Source: DASSUW01 sp963803335 (GTDB taxonomy: Bacteria; Actinomycetota; Thermoleophilia; Solirubrobacterales; Solirubrobacteraceae). From it: a DNA stretch of 64,000 nt. The stretch is from assembly GCA_963803335.1 (NCBI GenBank), contig CAWDME010000012.1, positions 372,001-436,000 of the forward strand, read 5' to 3'. Position 1 is the stretch's first letter. Every line of letters starts with the position of its first letter. The notes beneath the pieces were generated by a model. It saw only the letters and a program-made list of their open reading frames with translations, was not told the origin of the DNA and made no database searches. The translations under genes were made by a program, and so were the position numbers. This document shows, piece after piece, positions 41,562-50,646 of the stretch.

Positions 41562-42338
41562 TCAGCGGTGCCGCCGGGGCCGCTTCGCGAGCACGCGCTC
41601 GGCGACGCCGGTCTCGGTGAGGCGGCCGAACGGGTCGGGAGCGCCGCTCGTGAGCACGGCGAGCGCGATCCGCTGCCCATCGCGCTCGAGCAGCGCGACC
41701 TGATGCGAGATGTTGGTGCGCCAGCCGCCCTTGAACATGATGTGGAAGCCGCGCGCGTCGGCCACCGGCGCGATCCCCCACCGCTGCCCGGGCCTGATCG
41801 AGGCGAGCAGGCCCCGCAGGTACTTGCGGTGCCGCTTGGGGGCGAGCTTGTCGATGCGCAGGAACAGCCGCACCTGGTCGGCGGCGGTGATATGCGCGTC
41901 GGCCCAGTTGCCGACGTCGCGGAAGTGCGTCATGTGCGCGGCGGCGGCCACGCGGTTCAGGCCGGCGCCGCCGACGCGCCGGTACACCGCGCTCGCCGCG
42001 TCGTTGTCCGAGACCGTGATCATCGGGTGCAGCCGGCCGCGCTCGGTCGGCGTCAGGGCGCGGTGCCGCGCCTCGCGGACGACCGCGAGCGCGAGCATCG
42101 CCTTCACCACGCTCGCCGAGAAGAACTCGTGGTCGAGATTGAGGCCGCGGATCTTCCCGCCCGGCCGCGCGACCGCGAACGCCACCGCCCCCGCCCCCGC
42201 CCGCCCGCGCGCATACGCGCGCCCCTCCTGGACGCCGCCGATGGCGACCAGGCTCGGCTGCCCGCCGACGGGGATCGCCGCGACCCGCGCCGGCAGCGCG
42301 AGTGCGAGCAGTAGGCCGGCGAGGACTGCGCGCCTCAC
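41562..42338 (-). CDS. Exported class A beta-lactamase-fold serine hydrolase
   Basis: 258 residues from GTG 42338. A signal peptide (VLAGLLLALALPARVAA) precedes a penicillin-binding/class A fold with all three active-site elements: Ser76-x-x-Lys79 (SASVVKA), Ser110-Asp111-Asn112 and Lys203-Gly204-Gly205. The omega-loop Glu of true class A enzymes (ExxLN) is not evident, so it may be a carboxypeptidase-like or non-lactamase hydrolase. It overlaps the xylulokinase stop by 4 bases, so it is in that operon, an odd partnership. Confidence 0.8.
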   Translation of the reverse strand: MRRAVLAGLLLALALPARVAAIPVGGQPSLVAIGGVQEGRAYARGRAGAGAVAFAVARPGGKIRGLNLDHEFFSASVVKAMLALAVVREARHRALTPTERGRLHPMITVSDNDAASAVYRRVGGAGLNRVAAAAHMTHFRDVGNWADAHITAADQVRLFLRIDKLAPKRHRKYLRGLLASIRPGQRWGIAPVADARGFHIMFKGGWRTNISHQVALLERDGQRIALAVLTSGAPDPFGRLTETGVAERVLAKRPRRHR

Positions 42339-43807
42339 GCGGCGAGCGCGTGCATCGCGCAGCGCAGCGCCGGATACAGCTCGGTATAGATGCCGTACAG
42401 CTCGTCGTAACGGCGCGCGCGCTCATCGTCGGGCGCGGTGACCTCGTCGCGCAGCCGGACGCGCTGGCTCGCCTCGCCGACGTCTGCGAACACTCCGGCC
42501 GCCACGCCGGCGAGCAGCGCCGCCCCGTACGCCGGGCCCTCGTCGATCACGGTGCGCCGGATCGGGCGCCCGTAGACGTCGGCCTGCAGGCGCATCCACA
42601 GCGGCGAGCGCGCGCCGCCGCCGACGGCGCGCAGATCGTCGTCGGGCGTGCCGAGGTCGCGCATGATCTCCAGCCCGTCGCGCATCGAGAACGCGACGCC
42701 CTCCATCACCGCGCGCGTCATGTGCCCGCGACCGTGGCGCAATGTGAGCCCGACGAACGCGCCGCGCGCCTGCGGGTCCAGGTGCGGTGTGCGCTCGCCG
42801 CTCAGGTACGGCAGGAACAGCAGTCCTTCGGCGCCGGGCTCGACCGCGTCGGCCTCCCCCACGAGCGTGTCGAAGTCGCCGCCGACCTGGTCGCGCCACC
42901 AGCTCAGCGAGCCGCCCGACGACAGCGCGACGGCCATCAGGTGGAACGCTTCCGGCACGGCGTGGCAGAAGGCGTGGACGCGGCCGGACGGGTCGGGCGC
43001 GAACGCGTCGCGGTGCGCGAACAGCACGCCGCTGGTGCCGATCGAGGTGGAGACGGCGCCCTCGCGCACGACGCCGACGCCAACCGCGGCGGCCGCGTTG
43101 TCGCCGCCGCCGGCGGCCACCGGCAGGCCCGCGGGCAGCCCGAGCTCGGTCGCGACGTCGTCGCGCAGCACGCCGGTCACCTGCGGGCCTTCGTAGACGT
43201 CCGGCAGCCACTCGCGCGGGATCTCCAGCGCATCGAGGATCTCCGGCGAGTAATCCCGCGCGCGGACGTCGAGCAGCAGCGTCCCCGAGGCGTCCGAGGC
43301 GTCGGTCGCCCGCTCGCCCGTAAGCATCAGCCGCACGTAATCCTTGGGCAGCAGCACACTCGCCACGCGCGCGTGACTCTCCGGCTCGTGGTTGGCGAGC
43401 CAGCGGATCTTCGACGCCTGGAAGCCGGTGAGCGCCGGGTTGCCGGCGATCTCGAGCAGCCGCGCCGCGCCGACGCGCTCGGTGATCTCGTCGCACTCGG
43501 CGGCCGTGCGCTGGTCGTTCCACAGCAGCGCCGGGCGGATCACCTCGCCCGCCGCGTCGAGGAACACCGAGCCGTGCATCTGCCCGGTCAGCCCGAGGCC
43601 GGCGATGTCGTCCGCCTGCCCCGCCACCTCGGCGAGCGCCGCCTTCGCCGCGTCCCACCACTGGGCGGGATCCTGTTCAGTCCAGCCCGGCCGGGGGGTG
43701 AGCAGGTCGTGCGGGCGGTTCGCCTCGGCGACCAGCTCACCGTCGGCCGTCACGGCAAGGGCGCGCGTGCCGCTCGTCCCGACGTCGACGCCGATCAGGG
43801 TCGCCAT
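42335..43807 (-). CDS. xylB: Xylulokinase (FGGY kinase)
   Basis: A 490-residue cytoplasmic sugar kinase that phosphorylates D-xylulose. It has the FGGY-fold motifs DVGTSGTRALAV at residues 8-19, GLTGQMHGSVFLD (substrate loop with Met-His-Gly typical of xylulokinases), WNDQRTAAECDEIT, AAGGGDNAAAAVG and the ATP-binding VSTSIGTSGVLFA. Length is standard. It lies 24 bases after the aldo/keto reductase and upstream of the sugar importer, fitting pentose or pentitol catabolism. Confidence 0.93.
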   Translation of the reverse strand: MATLIGVDVGTSGTRALAVTADGELVAEANRPHDLLTPRPGWTEQDPAQWWDAAKAALAEVAGQADDIAGLGLTGQMHGSVFLDAAGEVIRPALLWNDQRTAAECDEITERVGAARLLEIAGNPALTGFQASKIRWLANHEPESHARVASVLLPKDYVRLMLTGERATDASDASGTLLLDVRARDYSPEILDALEIPREWLPDVYEGPQVTGVLRDDVATELGLPAGLPVAAGGGDNAAAAVGVGVVREGAVSTSIGTSGVLFAHRDAFAPDPSGRVHAFCHAVPEAFHLMAVALSSGGSLSWWRDQVGGDFDTLVGEADAVEPGAEGLLFLPYLSGERTPHLDPQARGAFVGLTLRHGRGHMTRAVMEGVAFSMRDGLEIMRDLGTPDDDLRAVGGGARSPLWMRLQADVYGRPIRRTVIDEGPAYGAALLAGVAAGVFADVGEASQRVRLRDEVTAPDDERARRYDELYGIYTELYPALRCAMHALAA

Positions 43808-43831
43808 GACGGCGGGAGCCTACGGTACGCG

Positions 43832-44806
43832 TCAGCGATTCACCGGCGACATGTCCCCGTAGCGGTCGCCGGTGGCAGTGCCGACCGCCGACAGCCGTTC
43901 GACTTCCTCGCCCGAGAGCTCGACGGCGAGCGCCGCGACGTTGCTCTCGAGGTGCCGCCGCGTGGTCGTGCCCGGGATCGGGACGATGTCCTCGCCCTGG
44001 TGGTGCACCCACGCGAGGGCGATCTGCGCGGCGCTGACGCCCTTCTCCTCCGCAAGCGCCTCGACCGCCTCGACGATCGCCAGGTTCGTGTCGAAGTTGT
44101 CGCGCGAGAAGCGCGGGTCGCTGCGCCGGAAGTCGCCCTCGTCGATGGTCTCGGGCGAGCGGTAGCGGCCGGTCAGGAAGCCGCGGCCGAGCGGGCTGTA
44201 AGGCACGAATCCGATCCCGAGCTCGCGGACGGTGGGCAGGATCTCGGTCTCTGGGTCGCGCGACCACAGGGAGTACTCGGTCTGCAGCGCGCTGATCGGG
44301 TGCACGGCATGGGCGCGGCGGATCGTGTCGGGCGCCGCCTCGGACAGGCCGAGGAAGCGCACCTTGCCCTCGGTCACGAGCTCGGCGAGCGCGCCGACGG
44401 TCTCCTCGATCGGCGTCGTCGGGTCCACGCGATGCTGGTAGTAGAGGTCGATGTGGTCGATGCCGAGCCGCTGCAGCGACGCGTCGCAGGCGCGGCGCAC
44501 ATACTCGGGGCTGCTGTCGATGCCGCGGCGCGTGCCGTCCTCGTCGCGCACGATGCCGAACTTGGTGGCGAGCACGACGTCGTCGCGCCGGCCGGCGATC
44601 GCGCGCCCGACGAGCCGCTCGTTGGTGAACGGGCCGTAGATGTCGGACGTGTCGAGCAGCGTCACGCCGAGGTCGAGCGCGCGCTGGATCGTGGCGATCG
44701 ACTCGGCCTCGTCGGCCTCGCCGTAGAACTCGGACATGCCCATGCAGCCGAGGCCCTGGCGTGAGGTCTGCAGGCCCTGCGAGCCGAGCGGGACGATGGG
44801 AATCAT
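43832..44806 (-). CDS. Aldo/keto reductase
   Basis: A 324-residue (alpha/beta)8 NADPH-dependent reductase. The catalytic tetrad is Asp52 and Tyr57 (LDTSDIYGP), Lys82 (LATKFG) and His125 (YYQHRVD). C-terminal cofactor-binding IPGTTTRRHLESN is typical of the YakC/AKR13-like branch. It overlaps the MerR regulator by 4 bases and is followed by xylB, so it may reduce or oxidise a sugar, though a general carbonyl role is equally possible. Confidence 0.92.
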   Translation of the reverse strand: MIPIVPLGSQGLQTSRQGLGCMGMSEFYGEADEAESIATIQRALDLGVTLLDTSDIYGPFTNERLVGRAIAGRRDDVVLATKFGIVRDEDGTRRGIDSSPEYVRRACDASLQRLGIDHIDLYYQHRVDPTTPIEETVGALAELVTEGKVRFLGLSEAAPDTIRRAHAVHPISALQTEYSLWSRDPETEILPTVRELGIGFVPYSPLGRGFLTGRYRSPETIDEGDFRRSDPRFSRDNFDTNLAIVEAVEALAEEKGVSAAQIALAWVHHQGEDIVPIPGTTTRRHLESNVAALAVELSGEEVERLSAVGTATGDRYGDMSPVNR

Positions 44807-45162
44807 GAGATGAGCTCCCGGTAGAGATCGATCTTCGTGTCAATGGCCGCGAGGCTCCGCTGCACCTGCTCGAGCTGCTCGAGCACCGCGTCGCGGTGCG
44901 CCTCCAGCAGCGCCAGGCGCTCGCGCTCGTTGCCCTCGCCGGCGCGGACGAGATCGGCGTACTCGCGCACGCGCCGGATCGGCATGCCGGTCGCCCGCAG
45001 GCGGGTGAGCAGCGTCACCCAGCTCAGGTCTTCGTCGCTGTACTGCCGGTGGGTCGCCGGGGTGCGCGCGACGGGGTCGAGCATCAGCCCGGCCCGCTCG
45101 TAGTAGCGCAGCGTGTGGGCGCTGACGCCGAGCGCGTCGGCGGCGTCGGAGATCGTGGCCAT
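44803..45162 (-). CDS. MerR-family transcriptional regulator
   Basis: A 119-residue regulator. The helix-turn-helix and wing are ISDAADALGVSAHTLRYYER with AGLMLDPVARTPATHRQYSD. A dimerisation coiled coil occupies residues about 75-115. There is no metal-binding cysteine, so it belongs to the small-molecule or stress-sensing branch. It is the first gene of the AKR-xylB run and lies 13 bases downstream of a perfect 22-bp palindrome. Confidence 0.93.
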   Translation of the reverse strand: MATISDAADALGVSAHTLRYYERAGLMLDPVARTPATHRQYSDEDLSWVTLLTRLRATGMPIRRVREYADLVRAGEGNERERLALLEAHRDAVLEQLEQVQRSLAAIDTKIDLYRELIS

Positions 45163-45175
45163 GCCTTCACGGTAC

Positions 45176-45197
45176 GACTTAGAGCGCGCTCTAAGTC
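45176..45197. promoter_or_regulatory. 22-bp perfect palindrome, MerR operator
   Basis: GACTTAGAGCG followed by its exact inverse CGCTCTAAGTC. Length, symmetry and position just upstream of merR match MerR operators, which sit between overspaced -35 and -10 elements. The remaining 183 bases to the next gene hold another dyad (45327) but no ORF of note. Confidence 0.7.
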
Positions 45198-45326
45198 AAC
45201 TCGGTGCGCGTGGGGGTGCCGGCCAACCGCGCATTGAGGGGAGGCCTGGACGGGGGTGGCTCACGTTTGTTCAACAGGAGTGAACTTTCGTTAGCCACCT
45301 CCGCTCGGGCCGCCCTACATGCGCAG

Positions 45327-45350
45327 TTCGGACCTGGCACGCGGTCCGAA
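45327..45350. promoter_or_regulatory. Inverted repeat upstream of the CocE-type gene
   Basis: TTCGGACC (45327-45334) and GGTCCGAA (45343-45350) are perfect inverse copies with an 8-base spacer, 31 bases before ATG 45381. It is either an operator or a leader hairpin. Confidence 0.4.
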
Positions 45351-45380
45351 GCGCAAGGTTCGGGGCATACGCGCGTTCCC

Positions 45381-47056
45381 ATGTACATGAGAGCCGCGCT
45401 CGCCACCACACTCGCCGTCTTCGCCGCGCCGTGCCCGCGACCGCCTCCGCCGCCGACGTGCCAGAAGGCGCGGCGTGGTCACAGGCGTCGATCCCGTCGA
45501 CCGGCGGGTCAGCCTGCACGCCGACATCCTGCGGCCGAAGAACCTCGCCGCGACCGACAAGACGCCCGCGATCCTGTCGATCGGCCCGTACTTCAACCAC
45601 TCGGGGCAGACCGGGCCGGCGGGGCCCGTGGAGGGCACGTCGTACGACCCGATCGGGCCGAGCACCGGGCCGTCGGACCGCTTCCTGGACTTCGTCAACG
45701 GCGCGCATCTGATGGACCGCGGCTACACGTTCGTGATGGTGGATCTGCGCGGCTTCGCCGGCTCGACCGGCTGCCTGGACTGGGGCGGCCCCGGTGAGCA
45801 GTCCGACGTCGTCTCCGCGGTGCAGTGGGCGGCGAGCCAGACGTGGTCGACCGGGGCGGTCGGCATGTACGGCAAGTCCTACGACGGCGTCACCGGACTG
45901 ATCGGGGTCGACAAGCACCCGGCCGGCCTGAAGGCGGTCGTCTCGCAGGAGCCGGTGTACGACCTCTACCGCTACCTGTACGGCGACGGGATCCGGCGCG
46001 AGAACTCGCTGCTCACCCCCGCGCTTTATGACCTGATCGACGCGACCCCCGGCCCGCTTGCCGACGACCCGAACTACGGCGCCGGCGGCGCCAACGACAC
46101 CATGCGGCCCGGCTGCAAGGTGCTCAACTGGGCCGACCAGGCCGGCAACGACGACCACGACTCGGCGTACTGGAAGGCGCGCAACCTGATCCCGGGCGCC
46201 ACGGGCTCGGACGTCCCGTTGTTCCTCACCCAGGGCCTGACCGAGAACAACACGGTCGCCGACGGCACCGCGCAGTACCTGCAGAACCACACCGGCTATG
46301 AGCGCGCGTGGCTCGGCCCCTGGGAGCACGTGCGCGGCAACGAGACCGACGAGACCGGACGGCTGAAGATGGGTCGCGCCGGCTGGTTCGACGAGGTCAT
46401 GCGCTTCTACGACCGGTTCCTGAAGGGCGAGACGCCGGCGGTCGACGACCCGCCGATCGCGGTGCAGACCAACGACGGCGTCTGGCGCGCCGAGCAGCAG
46501 TGGCCGCCGGCCGACTCCAGCGGCTACACGACTCAGCTTGCGCCCGGGCACGTACAGCGACGACGGCACCGCGGACAAGACCGACGCCACCGGCGTCTGG
46601 ACGATCTCCCAGCCGCTGCCGCATGAGGTCCATCTGTCCGGCTCCGGCCGGGCGGTCGTGAACGTCACGGCCGCGCTGCCGAACGCCAACCTCGTGGTCG
46701 ACGTCTATGACCTCGACGCGAACGGCCGCGGGCCGCTGATCACGCGTCAGGGGTACTTGATCCGCAAGAGCGGGCCGATCACGCTCGACCTCTGGTCGGC
46801 CGACTGGAAGCTTGCGGCCGGGCACCGGATCGGCGTGAAGGTCGCCGACGCGAACACCGACTGGTGGCTGCACACGCCGACCAAGCAGACGGTGACGGTG
46901 AGCGGCGGCTCGGTCACGCTGCCGTTCCTGCCGGCGCCGCACAACGACACGACCGCCGGCGATCCGGGCACGCAGCTGAGCTCGTACCTCGCCGAGCAGG
47001 TGGCCGTTCCGGCGGCGACGCTGCAGAGCGCGCAGACGGACTTCACGCTGCCGTAA
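45381..47056 (+). pseudogene. CocE/NonD-family exported hydrolase with three frameshifts
   Basis: The reading continues through three frame changes. A signal peptide starts at ATG 45381 (RAALATTLAVFAA); near 45427 one G seems lost and the frame moves to VPATASAADVPEGAAWS. Near 45480 it moves again to VSLHADILRPKNL, running to GYTTQL at about 46537. There an extra T shifts it to RPGTYSDDGTADKTDATGVW and on to the stop at 47056. The body matches X-Pro dipeptidyl-peptidase/CocE hydrolases: nucleophile GMYGKSYDG, GYTFVMVDLRGFAGSTG, and a C-terminal jelly-roll. Single-base changes mean either recent inactivation or sequencing error. Confidence 0.8.
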
Positions 47057-47067
47057 CCGGAACGCAA

Positions 47068-47084
47068 GCGGGCGGCAAGCCCGC
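47068..47084 (+). terminator. Hairpin after the CocE-type gene
   Basis: GCGGGC and GCCCGC pair around GGCAA, 12 bases after the stop codon. It is short and lacks a U-run, so it is a weak terminator candidate. Confidence 0.4.
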
Positions 47085-47115
47085 GGCAACCCGCGCGGAG
47101 GACGGTCGGAGCGTC

Positions 47116-48525
47116 ATGAACGCTTCACCGTCCTCATCGTTCGAGCAGCTCATCGCGCGCGTCGGCGCCTTCGCCGGCGCAGCGGCCGGGACCGTCGGCT
47201 TCGTCTACGTCGTCGGCGGCGCCGTCCTGTGGCTGCGCTTCTGGCGCTCCGACGTGCCCGCCGACCAGGCGCTCGCGCTCGTCCCGAAGTCCGACCTGCT
47301 GGTCGTGGGCATGCGCGTGCTGATCCTCCCGGCCCTCGCCGCCGGAGGCCTGTTCCTGTGGCTCGCCAAGCGCACCAGCGGCGCGCCGAAGCGCCCGACG
47401 CTCGTGCTGCTCGCCATCCCGGCGATCGTGCTGGCGCTCGTCGTGCCGCTGTCGTTCGGCTCGTTCGCGTGGCCGGTGGCGGCGGTCGCGCTCGCGCTCG
47501 TGTGGGCATTGGTGCTGCCCAAGCACCGGGAGAAGGACGGCTGGGGGCTGGTTTGGCGCGCCGGCGTCGCGGCGATGCTCGCCGCCGCGCTCGTGTCAAT
47601 CGCCCGCCAGCTCGACCACCCCGTGCGGCTGCCGAGCGCGACGCTGACCTTCACGGACAAGCACGCGCCGGTCACCGGCGTGCTGGTGAGCGCCGACGCC
47701 GACGAGGTCGTGCTCGGGTTCCCGGACAAGCAGACCCTGCAGAGCTATCCGCGCGACGGCGTCCAGGTCCTGGACATCGGCCCGGCGCTCGACCGCCGCT
47801 CTCCCCCGGCCTCGCTGCTCAGCAAGCTGCTCGGCGACGACGCCTGGGCCGCGACGCCGCTCGAGCTGTGGTGTGGCGGCGAGCGCTACGCCTGGGGCCG
47901 CATCGGCGACCTGTGCCAGACGCAGCCGACCGTGCGGGTGCGCACGGCGGCGTTCCACCAGCACGCCGTCCGCGTGCAGGTGCGCTGCCCGCGCGCGGCG
48001 CGCGACGGCTGCAGCGGGTTCTTCACGCTGACGACCCAGGACGACTTCGCGATCGACAACCAGTCGCGCGCGGCGCCGCTGCGGCTCGGCCGCACGATCT
48101 TCCAAGTCCCGCGCGACAGCTGGGTGAAGGTCGCGATCCCGATCAACGACCTCGAGCGCCGCTGCCTCGACGCGGCCGGGCAGCCCGTCGCGCTGCGCGC
48201 GCTGCTGTCGACCGACCAGGCGGGCGCGGGATCGCTCAACGGCAGCACGGGCCAGCGGCTCGACGTCGCCTTCCGCGGCAAGACGCCGTCGCGCAGCTGC
48301 TCGGGCGCGCCGCGAATGTCCGAGACGACGACCGACGCCGCGCCCGACGCGACGCCGCCGCCCGCACCGGCCCCTTCGCCATCCGCGACGGCGGGCCCGT
48401 CGGCCACCCCGAGCGCGACCGCGACACCCGCGCCCACGCCGACAGCGCTCCCCGCGGCGCCGCCCGACCCGGGCGCCGACGTGACACTGGCGCCGGAAGC
48501 CGGGGCGGCTATCAGCGGGGGCTGA
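47116..48525 (+). CDS. Actinobacterial membrane protein of unknown function
   Basis: 469 residues from ATG 47116. Four or five hydrophobic helices occupy residues about 15-165 (GTVGFVYVVGGAVLWLRF, VLILPALAAGGLFLWL, LVLLAIPAIVLALVVPL). Residues 180-395 form a probably external soluble domain with several cysteines (LWCGGERY, GDLCQTQ, VRCPRAARDGCSG, RRCLD, RSCSG). The tail is about 70 residues of Pro/Ala/Thr repeats. No known domain is recognised. Its last 14 bases overlap the convergent VOC gene. Confidence 0.72.
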   Translation: MNASPSSSFEQLIARVGAFAGAAAGTVGFVYVVGGAVLWLRFWRSDVPADQALALVPKSDLLVVGMRVLILPALAAGGLFLWLAKRTSGAPKRPTLVLLAIPAIVLALVVPLSFGSFAWPVAAVALALVWALVLPKHREKDGWGLVWRAGVAAMLAAALVSIARQLDHPVRLPSATLTFTDKHAPVTGVLVSADADEVVLGFPDKQTLQSYPRDGVQVLDIGPALDRRSPPASLLSKLLGDDAWAATPLELWCGGERYAWGRIGDLCQTQPTVRVRTAAFHQHAVRVQVRCPRAARDGCSGFFTLTTQDDFAIDNQSRAAPLRLGRTIFQVPRDSWVKVAIPINDLERRCLDAAGQPVALRALLSTDQAGAGSLNGSTGQRLDVAFRGKTPSRSCSGAPRMSETTTDAAPDATPPPAPAPSPSATAGPSATPSATATPAPTPTALPAAPPDPGADVTLAPEAGAAISGG

Positions 48526-49069
48526 ACTCGGCCACCAGCGCGTCGACGTCGAGCTCGGCGTCCATCGCCATCGCCACGTGCCCGTCGCCGTCGCGCGGCC
48601 ACTCCTCCATCGGCCGGTCCCAGGCGAGCTCGAGGTCGTTGCCGTCGGGATCGCTGATGTAGACGGCCAGGTGCGTGCCGTGGTCGGTCTTCTGGCGCAG
48701 CGGCCAGTCGACTTCGCGCAGCCGCACCACCGCGTCGGCGAGTGCCGCCTTCGCCGGGTAGTTGATCGCGACGTGGTGCAGGCCCGCGACGCCGTCCGGC
48801 TGCGGCGGCCCGCCCGCTGACTTCCAGGTGTTGAAGCCGAGGTGGTGGTGATAGCCGCCGGCCGACACGAACAGGATGTCGCCGGTCGTGCCCCAGCCCG
48901 GCACGTCGCGCGCCTCGAACACGACGTCGAACCCGAGCACATCGACGTAGAAGGCGCGGATGCGATCGATGTCAGCCGTGCGCAGATGCACGTGGCCGAT
49001 GCGGGTGCCCGGGTCGATCGGGCGCGGCGCGCGCACGGCCGGGGTGATGCTTCCCTGAAGTAGTTGCAT
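48512..49069 (-). CDS. VOC-family (glyoxalase/bleomycin-resistance fold) protein
   Basis: About 185 residues from ATG 49069 (TTG 49075 also opens the frame). One vicinal-oxygen-chelate module is clear: IGHVHLRTADIDRIRAFYVD, LGFDVVF, GGYHHHLGFNTWKS and HLAVYISDPDGNDLELAWD, with metal-ligand His and Glu in the expected strands. It resembles catechol-2,3-dioxygenase-like proteins. It is divergent from a ring-cleaving dioxygenase-like gene, sharing a palindrome over its own start. Confidence 0.85.
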   Translation of the reverse strand: MQLLQGSITPAVRAPRPIDPGTRIGHVHLRTADIDRIRAFYVDVLGFDVVFEARDVPGWGTTGDILFVSAGGYHHHLGFNTWKSAGGPPQPDGVAGLHHVAINYPAKAALADAVVRLREVDWPLRQKTDHGTHLAVYISDPDGNDLELAWDRPMEEWPRDGDGHVAMAMDAELDVDALVAEFSPR

Positions 49070-49075
49070 ATGCAA
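49064..49075. promoter_or_regulatory. TTGCATATGCAA palindrome in the divergent VOC/dioxygenase promoter
   Basis: A 12-bp perfect palindrome covering the start codons of the VOC gene and 25 bases upstream of the dioxygenase ATG. The size fits a MarR- or TetR-type dimer. No such regulator gene is adjacent. Confidence 0.5.
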
Positions 49076-49099
49076 TCACCTGCGCTAGACTAAGGGAAC

Positions 49100-50011
49100 A
49101 TGAGGCTTACGGGACTGCACCACATCACCATGATCACGGGCGACGCCCAGCGTAATGTCGACTTCTACGCCGACACGCTGGGGCTTCGCTTCGTCAAGAA
49201 GACCGTCAACTTCGACGCGCCGGAGGCGTACCACCTGTACTTCGGCGACGAGCGCGGCACGCCGGGCACCATCCTCACCTGGTTCGAGTTCCCAGGCGCC
49301 ACGCGCGGCCGCGCCGGCATCGGGCAGATCCACACGCTCCAGCTCGCCGTGCCGAGCGCCGGGTCGCTCGACTTCTGGGCCGCCCGCCTGGGCGCCGAGC
49401 GCGACGGGGATCGCATTCGCTTCGAGGACCCCGACGGGCTGCGGCTCGAGCTCGCCGTCGAGAGCCTGGGCAACGCGCCGCTGACCGCGACGCACCCGGA
49501 GATCCCCGCCGAGCACGCGATCGTCGGCATCGAGGGGGCGCGCGCCTACAGCGCGTTCGCGCCGGTCGAGGAGCGCTTCCTCACCGATGTCCTCGGGTTC
49601 GGCTACGAGGCCGGCGAGTACGTGCTCGACGGCAGCGAGCGCCGCTTCCGCTGGGCCTACGATCCGGCGCCGGCGTACCGCGGCACGCAGGGCGCGGGCA
49701 GCGTCCACCACATCGCCTGGGGCACCCAGGACGACGAGCAGCTCGACTGGCAGCGGCGCGTGAGCGACGCCGGCGGCTACGTGACCGACGTCCGCGATCG
49801 CGACTACTTCCAGTCGATCTACTTCCAGGAGCCCCGCGGCGTGCTGTTCGAGATCGCCACGCTGAGCCCTGGCTTCGCCGTCGACGAGGACCCCGAGCAT
49901 CTCGGTGAGGGGCTGCGCCTACCGAAGCAGCACGAGCACCTGCGCACTCAGCTCGAGCGCACGCTCACGCCGATCGCCAACCCGCGCACGACGCGGTCGG
50001 TCACGGCTTGA
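49100..50011 (+). CDS. Ring-cleaving dioxygenase, MhqO-like
   Basis: A 303-residue protein made of two VOC modules. The first begins LTGLHHITMITGDAQRNVDF with YADTLGLRFVKKTVNFD, and the second has EERFLTDVLGFGYEAG, GSVHHIAWGTQDD and EPRGVLFEIAT. His and Glu metal ligands are in place. The family (MhqA/MhqO/LinE) opens hydroquinones or related rings. Its stop overlaps the next start by 4 bases (TTGA), and that gene is an MhqD-like esterase, reproducing the mhqO-mhqD pairing known from Bacillus quinone detoxification. Confidence 0.87.
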   Translation: MRLTGLHHITMITGDAQRNVDFYADTLGLRFVKKTVNFDAPEAYHLYFGDERGTPGTILTWFEFPGATRGRAGIGQIHTLQLAVPSAGSLDFWAARLGAERDGDRIRFEDPDGLRLELAVESLGNAPLTATHPEIPAEHAIVGIEGARAYSAFAPVEERFLTDVLGFGYEAGEYVLDGSERRFRWAYDPAPAYRGTQGAGSVHHIAWGTQDDEQLDWQRRVSDAGGYVTDVRDRDYFQSIYFQEPRGVLFEIATLSPGFAVDEDPEHLGEGLRLPKQHEHLRTQLERTLTPIANPRTTRSVTA

Positions 50012-50646
50012 GCGAGCTCGTCTACCGCGAGCGCCCGGCGGCTGGGGAGGCCGCCGGGCTCGTGGTCCTGCACCACGGCCGCGGCGCCGACGAGGCCGAC
50101 CTGCTCGGGCTCGCCGACGTGCTCGACCCCGAGCGGCGGCTGCACTTCGTCACGCCGCGGGCGCCGCTCCAGATCCCCGGCTGGCCCGGCTACCACTGGT
50201 ACGTCGTGCCGCGCGTCGGCTATCCCGACCGCGACACCTTCGAGGCCGCCTACGGCAAGCTCGCCGCGCTGCACGACGAGCTGTGGGATCGCACTGGCCT
50301 GACCGCCGCGCAGACCGTGTTCGGCGGCTTCTCGATGGGCTCGGTGATGAGCTACTCGCTCGGCCTCGGCCCCGACCGGCCCGCGCCGGCGGGCATCCTC
50401 GCGTTCTCCGGCTTCGTCCCGACCGTCGACGGCTGGCAGCCGTCGCTGGCCGACCGCACGGGCACGCGCACGTTCATCGCCCACGGCCGCCAGGACCCGA
50501 TCATGGACGTCGCGTTCGCACGCCAGGCGCGCGAGCTGCTCGAAGCCGGCGGCCTGCCGGTTGAGTATCACGAGTCCGACGCCGGCCACCACATCGACCC
50601 CGCGCACGTCCAGCCCGCGGTCGCCTGGCTACGCGAGACGCTCTAG
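50008..50646 (+). CDS. Carboxylesterase/phospholipase, MhqD-like
   Basis: A 212-residue alpha/beta hydrolase from TTG 50008. LVVLHHGRGADEADLLGLAD carries the oxyanion part, GGFSMGSVMS the nucleophile Ser, HGRQDPIM the acid and DAGHHID the catalytic His. The family includes YtpP/MhqD and lysophospholipase-like esterases. It is coupled to the dioxygenase gene. Its 3' 18 bases overlap the convergent dehalogenase gene. Confidence 0.88.
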   Translation: MSELVYRERPAAGEAAGLVVLHHGRGADEADLLGLADVLDPERRLHFVTPRAPLQIPGWPGYHWYVVPRVGYPDRDTFEAAYGKLAALHDELWDRTGLTAAQTVFGGFSMGSVMSYSLGLGPDRPAPAGILAFSGFVPTVDGWQPSLADRTGTRTFIAHGRQDPIMDVAFARQARELLEAGGLPVEYHESDAGHHIDPAHVQPAVAWLRETL

